Part shown: positions 10,401 to 18,449 of the stretch, piece by piece
Numbering within the stretch: the first letter of the stretch is position 1
Layout: each line of letters starts with the position of its first letter
Assembly: GCF_014282275.1 (NCBI RefSeq)
Contig: NZ_VFIA01000009.1
Span: 62,001 to 126,000 of the forward strand
Direction: 5' to 3'
Source: Spirosoma utsteinense
GTDB taxonomy: Bacteria > Bacteroidota > Bacteroidia > Cytophagales > Spirosomataceae
DNA length: 64,000 nucleotides
Program-made: the position numbers and the translations under genes
The notes under the pieces: model-generated
Told to the model about the DNA's origin: nothing
The model's input: only the letters and a program-made list of their open reading frames with translations
The model's database searches: none

Positions 10401-10724
10401 ATGACGGCCATCAACGGAGCCGAAGCCGTGGATCTTTACAAAAAAGAGGTGCCTACGCTGATTTTCATGGATTTACAAATGCCTGAACTGAATGGCTACG
10501 AAGCGACCATAGCTATCCGCCAGTTCGAAAAGCAAGTACGGGTTCCCATTATTGCGTTGACAGCGGGTACGGTCAGAGGGGAGAAAGAACGCTGTCTGGA
10601 AGCCGGTATGGACGACTACGTCACCAAACCGGTTGTGAAAACGATCATGGAAAGTGTCGTCAGGAAATGGCTGGCCGTACTGGCCCGGCAAAAGGAGAAC
10701 CAAACCGCCGATCTGATCCGGTGA
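7476..10724 (+). CDS. Hybrid sensor histidine kinase, multi-PAS, two receivers
   Basis: 1082 residues, probably from a TTG codon: no ATG occurs in frame before residue about 100, and an in-frame stop lies at 7389. Order: four PAS-like sensor domains (about 20-130, 165-285, 305-410, 425-540), a dimerisation helix with the phospho-acceptor H572 in ANMSHEIRTPLNG, an ATPase domain with NLLGNAVKF and GTGLGLTI, then two receivers with phospho-acceptor aspartates D857 (LMDYHMP) and D999 (FMDLQMP). No membrane segment is visible, so it probably senses a cytoplasmic signal. No histidine phosphotransfer domain or DNA-binding output domain is present, so a partner elsewhere is expected. Its 3' end faces the ABC gene with only 13 bp between. 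Confidence 0.92.
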   Translation: MKEKGQLQQEYYALLKADESIFDFVEESGLNGVCYLSLPGPDRGWLNAALWASLGYGSHESTAQIHWQTIIHPDDAPRITGLKDQSINDSDEDRLIRFLHKNGSVIQMRCQTRLIRHANEHRLLIACTIVLPDDKHMAPVDAPTEGVHRVAAVGLPTLAGGKKIEDEHQLLRTIIDNIPINIYVKDTESRKVLVNRAEYEYMGAESDSDVLGKDDTDLYPDESAQLSLAEDRQVITTGEPILGKETLNTRLDGRQCWFLSSKIPLRNEQEQISGLLGISLNITDRKQAEIELERTKELLEETNRVARIGGWEVDLLEETSHWSATTREIHGVPPDYQPDLNDAIGFYKEGVDREAISRAVNEGVQNGTPWDMELQIVTLGGRERWVRAIGKVEWRNNTCYRLYGTFQDIDDRKRSQIQAQEAAELLKKLSDRVPGALYQFQLSPEKKPSFSYVSVGVAELFELTPDEITADVRRLIACIHPDEVQPIIESILESKRTLQTWAMDFRVMLPVKGERWLRAEAMPEEVGGQVIWYGYMHDISARKQAEQELSKSRQQAEAASRSKSEFLANMSHEIRTPLNGVIGFTDLLMRTNMDDTQHQYLSMIYQSANSLLDIVNDILDFSKIKAGKVELTIEKTDMLEIGSQVVDMIKYQAHKKELEMLLNIAPDVPQFAFADAIRLRQILVNLLGNAVKFTEYGEIELGIETVPNPEPEQTTLRFSVRDTGIGIDEKSQKKIFEAFAQEDTSTTRRFGGTGLGLTISNRLLALMNSRLEIQSRVSEGSTFSFDVSLKTAPGEVAPWENTTTVRRVLIVDDNDRSRQILEAMLVANGIDVDQASSGMLAMRKLTAGEKYDAILMDYHMPYPNGIHIIKNIRKEALALGEQHIVLLHNASDEDDIHKVCDELLVTTRLVKPVRVQPLLRSLSQVKIRRNMLASSAPLQAGAYSEPIKILIAEDNPINMLLATAILRHISPGVKIMTAINGAEAVDLYKKEVPTLIFMDLQMPELNGYEATIAIRQFEKQVRVPIIALTAGTVRGEKERCLEAGMDDYVTKPVVKTIMESVVRKWLAVLARQKENQTADLIR

Positions 10725-10737
10725 TAAAGTGCGTTGC

Positions 10738-12519
10738 TTATACCTCTTCGGTTTGTAGCTGCTTGTCATACAGCTCGCGGTAGGCACCGCTGCCGGCAAT
10801 CAGTTTTTCGTGGGTGCCCTGCTCCACAATTTCACCCTCATCGAGCATGATGATGTGATCGGCCAGTTTCGCCGACGAAACACGGTGCGAGATCACCACC
10901 GACGTTCGGTTGGCCATAATACGCCCGAGATTATTGAGAATGATATTCTCGGTGTTGGTGTCTACCGCCGACAGACAGTCATCCAGAATCAGGATCTTCG
11001 GGTCGCGGGCAATAGCCCTGGCAATACTGAGCCGTTGTTTCTGTCCACCCGACAGCGTTACGCCCCGCTCGCCAACAGGGGTGTTAAACCCTTCCGGAAA
11101 GTCGATTACGTTCTGGTACAGGTCGGCATCACGAACTGCCTGCTCCACGCGCTCCTGCGACAGGTTGGGCTTACCGAAACGAACGTTGTTACTAATCGTT
11201 TCGGAGAAGAGGAAGACGTCCTGCGGTACGTAGCCCATCTGCTCCCGAACGGCAGTCAGGGTGTAGTCTTTCAGGGGAACACCATCGATCAGAATTTCGC
11301 CCGACGTAACATCGTACATGCGTGTGAGCAGGTTGGCAAGGGTGCTTTTGCCTGATCCGGTCGTACCCAGGATGGCGACCGTTTCGCCCGCCCGCACGTG
11401 CATCGAGAAGTTTTTTATGGCGACGATACCCGAGTCCGGGTACACGAACCGCACATTTTTGAACTCAATTTCACCAACGATTGACCGCTGTATGTTCTTC
11501 TGGGAGACAATGTCGGTTTTGATGTTGAGGAATTCATTGATACGTTCCTGCGAAGCGGCTGCGCGCTGCGTTTGGCTGGTGGTCCAGCCGAGAGCCATTA
11601 CCGGCCATGTCAGCATGTTCACATACAGGATAAACTCGGTGATGTTACCCGGCGTAAGCCGACCCGCCAGAATTTCCTGTCCCCCTACGTACACGACCAG
11701 GACATTGCTGAGTCCTACCAGAATAGCCACGATTGGAAAAAACAGGGAGTCAACCCGTGTCAGGCTAAGTGATTTGTTCCGGTATTCGTCGCTTTCAAGT
11801 TCAAATTTGGCCGCCGAATTGTTTTCCTGAACGTACGATTTCAGCACGCGGATACCGGAGAAGGCTTCCTGTACGTATGTCGACAGGCGCGACAAACTCC
11901 GCTGGATCTCTTCCGACCGCTGAATGATGATGCTGTTGACAATATAGATCGCCACCGATAGAATGGGTAGTGGCAAGAGGACATATAACGAAAGCCGGGC
12001 GTTGATGCTCACCATGTAGGTGATGACCAGCGTAAACAGCACGATCAGGTTCAGCCCGTACATGATACTAGGCCCAACATACATCCTGACCTTACTGACG
12101 TCTTCCGAAATCCGGGCCATCAAATCGCCGGTGTTGTGCTGGCGGTAAAAGCTGAGGGGCAGCGTCTGGTAATGGGTATAAATCTCGTTCTTGAGATCAT
12201 ACTCGATATGCCGCGACATAACGATGAGCGTCTGCCGAACCAGAAACAGGAAAAAGCCTTTCAGCAAAGCCAGCACCAGCGTCATCACCCCGAACAGCAG
12301 CAGACTGAAGGCGAAAACATCGTAGAGCGATGCCTGCAACGGCGATTTATCGTAGAGATAATAAATGTCGAGGGTTTCCCGCACCAGGTCGAGTGCGTAC
12401 CGCACTAGCTGAGCCGGAAAGATACCGAAGAGGTTGGATGCAGCCGTAAAAACAGTCCCCCAGATCAGGTACCATTTATACTTCAGCAGGTATTTATTTA
12501 AGTAGGAAAGTGCTTTCAC
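10738..12519 (-). CDS. ABC exporter half-transporter with degenerate Walker B
   Basis: 593 residues: a six-helix transmembrane domain (about 1-310) fused to an ATPase domain (about 345-590). Walker A is GTTGSGKST near 385, the signature is LSGGQKQR near 485, and the H-loop is VISHRV. Walker B reads ILILDDCLSAVD, with Asp in place of the usual catalytic Glu. That change is typical of the weak half of heterodimeric exporters (YheI- or LmrC-like), suggesting a partner half elsewhere, although MsbA-like lipid or drug export by a homodimer cannot be excluded. No partner gene is adjacent. It is convergent with the histidine kinase. Confidence 0.9.
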   Translation of the reverse strand: MKALSYLNKYLLKYKWYLIWGTVFTAASNLFGIFPAQLVRYALDLVRETLDIYYLYDKSPLQASLYDVFAFSLLLFGVMTLVLALLKGFFLFLVRQTLIVMSRHIEYDLKNEIYTHYQTLPLSFYRQHNTGDLMARISEDVSKVRMYVGPSIMYGLNLIVLFTLVITYMVSINARLSLYVLLPLPILSVAIYIVNSIIIQRSEEIQRSLSRLSTYVQEAFSGIRVLKSYVQENNSAAKFELESDEYRNKSLSLTRVDSLFFPIVAILVGLSNVLVVYVGGQEILAGRLTPGNITEFILYVNMLTWPVMALGWTTSQTQRAAASQERINEFLNIKTDIVSQKNIQRSIVGEIEFKNVRFVYPDSGIVAIKNFSMHVRAGETVAILGTTGSGKSTLANLLTRMYDVTSGEILIDGVPLKDYTLTAVREQMGYVPQDVFLFSETISNNVRFGKPNLSQERVEQAVRDADLYQNVIDFPEGFNTPVGERGVTLSGGQKQRLSIARAIARDPKILILDDCLSAVDTNTENIILNNLGRIMANRTSVVISHRVSSAKLADHIIMLDEGEIVEQGTHEKLIAGSGAYRELYDKQLQTEEV

Positions 12520-12595
12520 AAAGGACCAGACAGCGTTTAAATCAAAACCACCCCGGTCCTTTAAAAGTTGCAGGATACAGGCGATGTGCTATCGA

Positions 12596-12627
12596 TTGGG
12601 TATTTAAGGTATTAAGCCGTATTTTTG
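12596..12627 (+). promoter_or_regulatory. Bacteroidota-type promoter of nusB series
   Basis: TTG at 12596-12598, a 21-bp spacer, then TATTTTTG at 12620-12627, an exact match to TAnnTTTG. A start site about 7 bp downstream would give a leader of roughly 45-50 nt before the nusB ATG at 12682. Confidence 0.6.
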
Positions 12628-12681
12628 CAGTCCCGTTGGGGAGTTCTTTATTTTATTGGTAGTTTTTATAGTTTAGGGGCA

Positions 12682-13851
12682 ATGTTGAACAGGCGATTAC
12701 TTCGAATTAAGGTTATGCAGGCGCTGTATGCACTGAAGCAGGCTGAATTTTCTAACCAGCAGTTAGCCCACGATGGCATCACTGATCTTTTCCAGCCCGA
12801 CCTGAACTCCATGTTGCCGCAGGATAAACGGCAACTCGAAGGCTACCGAAAACTCGCTGGACTTCTGTTTGACGAAGCCGTCAAAGCCGACCAGCCCGCC
12901 ACCGATGACGAAGCGCCTACCAAGGTGCTGAAAGCCGCCAACGACGGGTATCTCTTCTACCAGAGCCGAGGCAAAAAAGACCGTCAGCATCTTGCTCAGA
13001 TGATGATAAAGCAGGTGAACGGCATTTACGACGATTACCTGCGTGTGCTGACCCTGCTGGTTGAACTGGGTCAGGTAGCCCGCGCCGATCGCGAACGCGT
13101 TTATCGCAACGTCGACGAAACCCCGTTTCCCTTCGAGTCTGACCTGAACGATAACACGATCATTCAGGCGCTGGCCGCTTATCAGCCGCTACAGAACGAA
13201 GCACTGCGGCATAACATTTCCTGGGCCGATGACCTGGGGTTTGTGCGTAAAGCATTGCGTGAAGCGCTGAAAACCGATGAAACGTACCGGGCCTACTGCG
13301 AAAAGCGGACACATACGGCCGACGAAGACCAGGCGCTGGCACAGTACGTGTTGCGGACACTGGTGTTCAAGCACGAGGTCATCCGTGACCATCTCGCCGA
13401 GATTGACCTGAGCTGGGCCGAAAACAGTGATGTAGTACGGGGACTGTCTATTAAAACGCTCAAATCGGTACAAAGCCCAACAGGTCTTAAGCTTGAGCCG
13501 CTGACCGACGATTGGGAAGAAGACGAGCGTTTTCTGAACACGCTCTTTCAGCAGTCGGTCGAAAACGACGCCGATTACGAGCAACTTCTGTCCGATCAGC
13601 TTCAAAACTGGGATGTGGAACGGGTAGCGATGCTGGATAAAATTATCCTCAAACTGGCTGTTTGTGAGTTGTTAAGCTTTCCAAACATTCCGGTCAAGGT
13701 GACGATTAACGAATATATCGAGTTGGCAAAAGCCTACAGTACGCCCAAAAGCGGTAAATTTGTCAACGGAATTTTAGACAACCTCTCCGAGAAACTACAG
13801 ACTTCGGGACGTTTGCGTAAAAGCGGGCGTGGGTTGCTGGACAATAAGTAA
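12682..13851 (+). CDS. nusB: Transcription antitermination protein NusB, long form
   Basis: 389 residues from the ATG at 12682 (an in-frame TTG 57 bp upstream was rejected because it falls inside the likely promoter). It begins MLNRRLLRIKVMQALYALKQ, the typical NusB helix 1, and ends with ERVAMLDKIILKLAVCELLSFPNIPVKVTINEYIELAKAYSTPKSGKFVNGILD, the conserved NusB core. NusB with NusE (S10) binds boxA in rRNA transcripts. Classical NusB is about 140 residues. Here a long acidic middle region of about 230 residues separates start and core, as is common in Bacteroidota. It heads the nusB-ytxH-DUF1573-yajC-YbbR-coaE series. Confidence 0.9.
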   Translation: MLNRRLLRIKVMQALYALKQAEFSNQQLAHDGITDLFQPDLNSMLPQDKRQLEGYRKLAGLLFDEAVKADQPATDDEAPTKVLKAANDGYLFYQSRGKKDRQHLAQMMIKQVNGIYDDYLRVLTLLVELGQVARADRERVYRNVDETPFPFESDLNDNTIIQALAAYQPLQNEALRHNISWADDLGFVRKALREALKTDETYRAYCEKRTHTADEDQALAQYVLRTLVFKHEVIRDHLAEIDLSWAENSDVVRGLSIKTLKSVQSPTGLKLEPLTDDWEEDERFLNTLFQQSVENDADYEQLLSDQLQNWDVERVAMLDKIILKLAVCELLSFPNIPVKVTINEYIELAKAYSTPKSGKFVNGILDNLSEKLQTSGRLRKSGRGLLDNK

Positions 13852-13947
13852 GTTATACGGTTATCTAGTTTTAACGTTATAGAGTTGCTTTGTCAACCTG
13901 TTGACTGTTTAGCTGTACAACGATACAACCTCATAACTTTTTTTAAC

Positions 13948-14250
13948 ATGAGCAGAACTGGCCGTGATTTACTCTTTCTACTAACCGGTCTTGTTGCCGG
14001 TGCTACCATTGGGACGCTCTACGCGCCCGACAAAGGCGTTGTTACCCGTGATCGCCTGTCATTCCGGTTGTCAAAATACCGCGAACAGATCGAACAGCTG
14101 ATTGCCCAGATTTCCAACTCGAACGAGTTGCCCGAAAACCTGTCGAAAAACGAAGGGCAGCGGGTCGTAAATGACGCCCGGGAGAAAGCCGAGCGATTGC
14201 TCGAAGATGTGGACCGGCTGATGGCTCAGATCAAGAAGCAAAATACCTAG
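13948..14250 (+). CDS. YtxH-like small membrane protein
   Basis: 100 residues from the ATG at 13948, choosing MSRTGRDLLFLLTGLVAGATIGTLYAPDKG over a longer frame with an improbable leader. One N-terminal membrane segment with the GxxxGxLyAP pattern of YtxH/gas-vesicle-like proteins is followed by an amphipathic, coiled-coil-prone C-terminal helix (REKAERLLEDVDRLMAQIKKQ). The function of the family is unclear; in Bacillus YtxH is a general-stress protein. It sits between nusB and the DUF1573 gene, co-oriented. Confidence 0.8.
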   Translation: MSRTGRDLLFLLTGLVAGATIGTLYAPDKGVVTRDRLSFRLSKYREQIEQLIAQISNSNELPENLSKNEGQRVVNDAREKAERLLEDVDRLMAQIKKQNT

Positions 14251-14340
14251 CGTCTCGCAATCAGCCAGGTAGTACGTTAATCCGTTTTAACCGGTTAACC
14301 AACAGCCTGGCTACTCCCTATTTATAACTTGTTGACACAA

Positions 14341-14793
14341 ATGCGGGTTAAAAATTTCGTTGTCATTGCCGCCTTCCTCGGCATTGGTTTTGGGCAGGCT
14401 GCCTGCGATAACCGGCAGCAGGCCGAAACATCGAAGGCCGAAGTTTCGGAGAAGATGCCTAAGCTCACGTTTTCTGAAAAAGGCATCTACGATTTTGGGG
14501 CGCTTACGGAGGGTGATACCGTTGAGCATTCGTTTGCGTTTACGAATACCGGCGAGTTTCCACTGATTATCAACAACATTACGGCTTCCTGCGGGTGTAC
14601 CACACCCGAGTGGCCGCGTGAGCCGGTTGCGCCGGGCGCCACAGCATCCATCCGGGTGCGCTTCAACAGCCGGGGTAAGATGGGCCAGCAAAATAAAACC
14701 ATCACGGTATTTGCCAACACCGACCCATCGATGACGGATTTGCAATTCAAGGCAATGGTAAACCCCAAAGTCGATTCAACCAAGAAATCGTAA
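14341..14793 (+). CDS. DUF1573 putative lipoprotein
   Basis: 150 residues from the ATG at 14341. A hydrophobic signal ends GFGQAAC near residue 22, a plausible lipobox. The body contains YDFGALTEGDTVEHSFAFTNTGEFPLIINNITASCGCTTPEWPREPVAPGATASIRVRFNS, the Ig-like DUF1573 domain with its conserved Cys-Gly-Cys. The biochemical role is unknown; the domain resembles ASPM/SPD-2/Hydin-type beta sandwiches. It is 12 bp upstream of yajC, so co-transcription is likely. Confidence 0.88.
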   Translation: MRVKNFVVIAAFLGIGFGQAACDNRQQAETSKAEVSEKMPKLTFSEKGIYDFGALTEGDTVEHSFAFTNTGEFPLIINNITASCGCTTPEWPREPVAPGATASIRVRFNSRGKMGQQNKTITVFANTDPSMTDLQFKAMVNPKVDSTKKS

Positions 14794-14805
14794 CCAATCC
14801 AATTT

Positions 14806-15120
14806 ATGTATTCAATTCTGTTACAGGCTTCGGCTACCGGCAACACGCCCATGATTTATAACATTCTGTTATGGGTAGCCATCATTGGCGTCTTTTATTT
14901 CTTCATGATCCGGCCGCAGCAGAAAAAGCAGAAAGACCAGAAAAGCTTCGTAGAGAACCTCAAAAAAGGTGACAGCGTCGTTACGGTCGGTGGTTTGCAC
15001 GGACGCATCGTATCGGTCGAGGGTGCCACGGTTACGCTCGAAGTTGATCGGGGTGTGAAGATGACATTCGAAAAGTCGTCCATAGCCCGCGAATTGACCG
15101 TCACCGCCAAACCCGAGTAG
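14806..15120 (+). CDS. yajC: Preprotein translocase subunit YajC
   Basis: 104 residues. One membrane helix (IYNILLWVAIIGVFYFFMI) is followed by the signature RPQQKKQKDQKSFVENLKKGDSVVTVGGLHGRIVSVEGATVTLEVDRGVKMTFEKSSI. YajC associates with SecDF and SecYEG and modulates protein export at the inner membrane. It is embedded in the nusB-to-coaE housekeeping series. Confidence 0.95.
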   Translation: MYSILLQASATGNTPMIYNILLWVAIIGVFYFFMIRPQQKKQKDQKSFVENLKKGDSVVTVGGLHGRIVSVEGATVTLEVDRGVKMTFEKSSIARELTVTAKPE

Positions 15121-15272
15121 AGACCGCACCGGCGGACCGGCAACCCCTTGCGTCTGTCATGCGCCAGCCTTGTTCTGCGTCAGCCCTGCATCGCTCGTTC
15201 TGCGTCTGGCCCCGTGCCAGCCCAGATTCATCGTTTCGTCTTTTTGTCGGGTTGACTCTTTTTGTGTCAGTG

Positions 15273-15294
15273 GAGACGCAAAGGGTTGCGTCTC
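15273..15294. repeat. Small palindrome GAGACGCAA/TTGCGTCTC
   Basis: Perfect 9-bp arms at 15273-15281 and 15286-15294 around a 4-nt loop, just upstream of the YbbR gene start at 15310. No T tract follows. It could be a leader hairpin or a dispersed palindromic repeat. Confidence 0.55.
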
Positions 15295-15309
15295 TACAAC
15301 TACCTATTC

Positions 15310-16005
15310 ATGAACACTCCGCAACAAACCCGCCCATTTTTACCTGCCAAAGCCTTGCTTTGTCTGGGTGCCGCTGCGCTATTCTGGTTCCTGAATGCGC
15401 TCAACAAGAACGGGTATACGTTGAATGTAGAGTACCCGGTTCATTTTGTTTACAACGACTCCCTGTTTGTGCCCGTATCGCCTTTGCCCCGAACCGTTAC
15501 GGTTAACGTATCGAGCGACGGCTGGGGCCTGCTTCGGCACGCCTGGTTACCGTTCCGGGTCGATCCGGTCGATTACGTGGTGAAAGACCCCATTCGTGCC
15601 TCGGTTATCAACACCTCGTCGCTGGCCGCTACGCTGGCCGAACAAGTCAAGAAGCTACAGGTAAACTATGTAGTGGCCGATACGCTCGAAATGGGCTTCG
15701 ATCGGCGTATGACCAAGACGATCCAACTGGTTCCCGATAGTCTGAACATCAATCTGGCTCCCCGCTTCGTGGTATCGAGCCTTATCAATCTCACCCCCCG
15801 GACCATTCAGGTGACGGGCCCCGGTCGGCTGATTCGTGGGCTGTCAGATACGCTGGTCGTGCGGATTCCCCGGAAACGTATTGCCGACAATTACGATGAG
15901 GAGATCGTCCTCAATCAGTTCCGGCATCCGCTCCTGCGCGTCAGTGCCGACCGGGTAGCTATAAGCTTCGAAGTGGGCGAGCTACTGTCAATTCCAACGA
16001 AGTAA
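15310..16005 (+). CDS. YbbR/CdaR-like domain protein
   Basis: 231 residues from the ATG at 15310. One N-terminal membrane segment (AKALLCLGAAALFWFLNAL) is followed by extracytoplasmic beta-rich repeats with SDGWGLLRHAWLPFRVDP and RTIQVTGPGRLIRGLSDTLVVRIP, resembling YbbR domains. In Firmicutes the YbbR protein CdaR regulates the diadenylate cyclase CdaA; no cyclase gene is adjacent here, so a link to c-di-AMP is only inference. The position between yajC and coaE supports the assignment. Confidence 0.75.
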   Translation: MNTPQQTRPFLPAKALLCLGAAALFWFLNALNKNGYTLNVEYPVHFVYNDSLFVPVSPLPRTVTVNVSSDGWGLLRHAWLPFRVDPVDYVVKDPIRASVINTSSLAATLAEQVKKLQVNYVVADTLEMGFDRRMTKTIQLVPDSLNINLAPRFVVSSLINLTPRTIQVTGPGRLIRGLSDTLVVRIPRKRIADNYDEEIVLNQFRHPLLRVSADRVAISFEVGELLSIPTK

Positions 16006-16006
16006 G

Positions 16007-16104
16007 TAGTGAGTTGGTCAGTCAGTGAGTCGGTGAGTTGGTCAGTTTACAAACTCACCAACTCATTGACTGACCGACTAATCAACTCATCAACTCACCA
16101 ACTG
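16007..16104. repeat. Word-repeat inverted repeat between YbbR gene and coaE
   Basis: The left half is built from words such as GTGAGTTGGTCAGT, repeated twice (about 16009-16047). The right half (about 16051-16104) is built from their complements, such as AACTCACCAACTCA and TGACTGACC. Folding would give a long imperfect stem with several possible registers. It fills almost the whole intergenic gap. Confidence 0.75.
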
Positions 16105-16121
16105 CCCAACGGATTACCCCC

Positions 16122-16730
16122 ATGAATAAACCCCTTCAGATTGGCGTAACGGGCGGTATTGGCTCCGGCAAGAGTATTGTATGCCGCGTGTTCGCTATGC
16201 TTGGCGCTCCGGTTTACTATGCCGACGAACGCGCTAAATGGCTCACGGAACACGACCCGATTCTGAAAGCCGATATCACGCGGGTGCTGGGTGCGCAGGC
16301 ATATGACAGTCTGGGCAAGTATAACCGAAGCTGGGTAGCTTCGCAGGTATTTGCCGAGCCGTTGTTGCTGGAGCAGCTCAATGCTGTCATTCATCCGCGC
16401 GTATTTGCCGACACCGCCCGTTGGGTCAGCGAACACGCCGATAAGCCCTATGTCATTAAGGAAGCCGCGCTGATGCGGGCGGCTGGCGATGGTAACTCCC
16501 TCCATAAGGTCATTGTGGTTCAGGCACCCGCACCGATTCGGATCGACCGCATTCGGGTTCGGGACCCCCATCGTTCAGCTGAGGAGATTCAGCATATCAT
16601 CGATCGGCAGGTAAGCGACGAAGCGCGATTACGCATGGCCGACTACGTACTGCTGAACGACGAAAGCCAGCTGCTGCTGCCGCAAATCGTGCGATTGCAT
16701 GAGGAATTTTCACGTGCATCCATGATGTAA
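16122..16730 (+). CDS. coaE: Dephospho-CoA kinase
   Basis: 202 residues. It starts QIGVTGGIGSGKSIVCRVFAMLGAPVYYADERAK, with the P-loop GGIGSGKS at about 9-16 and the following DE residues typical of CoaE. VIHPRVF and the later RIRVRDPHRSAEEIQHIIDRQ (lid region) also fit. It phosphorylates the 3'-hydroxyl of the ribose of dephospho-CoA, the last step of coenzyme A synthesis, in the cytosol. It is the last gene of the nusB series and is separated from the YbbR gene by a long inverted repeat. Confidence 0.93.
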   Translation: MNKPLQIGVTGGIGSGKSIVCRVFAMLGAPVYYADERAKWLTEHDPILKADITRVLGAQAYDSLGKYNRSWVASQVFAEPLLLEQLNAVIHPRVFADTARWVSEHADKPYVIKEAALMRAAGDGNSLHKVIVVQAPAPIRIDRIRVRDPHRSAEEIQHIIDRQVSDEARLRMADYVLLNDESQLLLPQIVRLHEEFSRASMM

Positions 16731-16781
16731 ACAGTTCCGTTCGTATTTTGGAAGGTTGTTAATCAGAACAACCTGATCCGA

Positions 16782-18449
16782 ATGAAACGAACAACTACAC
16801 TTCTGGCTGCCTGCGCGGGTAGTTTCCTGCTTGGCGCGTTCATCAACGCCCCCGACGATCCGAAAAAGCCACTGACGACCGGAATGATCGAGGTCGCGTC
16901 AACAGTTTTCGGACTCGAATTCACCCCCGCCGAGCGCGATTCGATGCTCGACAATCTCAACAATGCCCGGACTAATTACGAGGCTTTGCGCAAGATTGAT
17001 TTACCCAATGACGTAGCCCCCGCCCTGTATTTCAATCCCCTCCCGGCGGGGTTCATTATACCGACCGGTCCTTCGTCGTTTAAAGCGTCGTCCGCGGGTA
17101 AAGTCACGCTCCCCGCCAACCGCGATGAGCTGGCTTTCTATACGGTCGGGCAGTTGGGCGAACTGATCCGGACGAAACAGATTTCGTCGGTTGAACTCAC
17201 GCAGTTTTTCCTGAACCGGCTTAAAACGAATGATCCAAAACTACACTGCGTCATTACGCTGACCGAAGAGCTGGCTCTGACCCAGGCCAAACGGGCCGAC
17301 GCTGAGCTAAAAGCGGGCAAATACCGCGGTCCACTGCACGGAATTCCCTATGGTGCCAAGGATCTTCTGGCTAAGAAAGGCTACAAGACCACCTGGGGCG
17401 CGGCTCCCTACAAAGACCAGACCCTCGACCTCGACGCCACCGTTGTTCGGAAGCTCGAAGAAGCCGGAGCGGTGCTGTGCGGCAAGATGACGCTGGGGGC
17501 CCTGGCCATGGGCGACGTCTGGTTTGGTGGCACAACGCGTAATCCCTGGAATACCGAAGCGGGGGCCAGCGGTTCATCAGCGGGCTCGGCATCGAGTGTC
17601 TCGGCGGGTTTGTTGCCCTTTGCTATCGGCACCGAAACGCTGGGCTCTATCGTCTCGCCGTCGACCGTTTGCGGCACAACGGGTTTACGACCAACCTTCG
17701 GGCGGGTAAGCAGGCATGGCGCTATGGCGCTAAGCTGGAGCATGGATAAGATCGGGCCCATCACCCGTTCGGTAGAGGATTGCGCGCTGGTTTTCAACGC
17801 CATCTACGGCCCTGACGGCCATGACCCAACGGTAATGGCCGCCCCCTTCCGCTACGCACCATTGACGACTCTGAAAGGTGTACGGGTGGGTTATGTGAAA
17901 AAAGCGTTTGAAAGCACTTATCCCAACCGGGCTAACGACTCGCTCACGCTTCAGACGCTGCGTTCATTAGGGGCCGAACTGGTGCCGTTCGATTTGCCAA
18001 CGAGTGTGCCGGCTGGCCGGATCTCGTTCTTGCTCACGGTTGAAGCGGCTGCGTCATTCGATGAGTTAACCCGGTCCGGGCGCGACGATCTGATGGTGCG
18101 TCAGGGGAAAAATGCCTGGCCCAATGCGTTTCGGTCGGCCCGATTCGTTCCGGCGGTCGAATACATCCAGGCGAACCGCGCCCGCACGAAGCTTATCAAT
18201 GATATGGCTGACCAGCTGAAAGCGGCCAAACTCGATGTATACATCAGCCCCAGCTATGCGGGTGGCAATCTGACACTCACAAACCTGACCGGCCATCCGT
18301 GTGTGGTGCTGCCGAATGGCTTTACGAAAGAGAACCTGCCCACCAGCATCACGTTCATGGGGCAGTTGTTCGAAGAAGGAAAAGTGCTGGCAGTGGCCAA
18401 AGCGTATCAGGACGCTACAGCCTGGCATAAAAAACACCCGATCCTGTAA
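16782..18449 (+). CDS. Exported amidase (amidase signature family)
   Basis: 555 residues with an N-terminal signal (TTLLAACAGSFLLGAFINA), so probably periplasmic. The amidase-signature core has the catalytic Lys K193 in GIPYGAKDLLAKKG, the cis-Ser in GASGSSAGSAS, and the nucleophile S289 in GTETLGSIVSP. The usual motif around the nucleophile is DTGGS; here Glu-Thr-Leu-Gly-Ser replaces it while keeping the catalytic Ser. It hydrolyses amide bonds, substrate unknown. It is a distant paralogue of the GatA-like protein at 28.6 kb. A hairpin overlaps its stop codon. Confidence 0.88.
   Translation: MKRTTTLLAACAGSFLLGAFINAPDDPKKPLTTGMIEVASTVFGLEFTPAERDSMLDNLNNARTNYEALRKIDLPNDVAPALYFNPLPAGFIIPTGPSSFKASSAGKVTLPANRDELAFYTVGQLGELIRTKQISSVELTQFFLNRLKTNDPKLHCVITLTEELALTQAKRADAELKAGKYRGPLHGIPYGAKDLLAKKGYKTTWGAAPYKDQTLDLDATVVRKLEEAGAVLCGKMTLGALAMGDVWFGGTTRNPWNTEAGASGSSAGSASSVSAGLLPFAIGTETLGSIVSPSTVCGTTGLRPTFGRVSRHGAMALSWSMDKIGPITRSVEDCALVFNAIYGPDGHDPTVMAAPFRYAPLTTLKGVRVGYVKKAFESTYPNRANDSLTLQTLRSLGAELVPFDLPTSVPAGRISFLLTVEAAASFDELTRSGRDDLMVRQGKNAWPNAFRSARFVPAVEYIQANRARTKLINDMADQLKAAKLDVYISPSYAGGNLTLTNLTGHPCVVLPNGFTKENLPTSITFMGQLFEEGKVLAVAKAYQDATAWHKKHPIL

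Noticed and set aside
14287-14298. TTAACCGGTTAA 12-bp palindrome between the YtxH-like and DUF1573 genes
   Set aside because: Could be an operator, but it is short and inside an operon; no supporting second copy was noticed.
15159-15506. 115-codon plus-strand frame before the YbbR gene
   Set aside because: Overlaps the YbbR protein in another frame; Cys-rich shadow composition.
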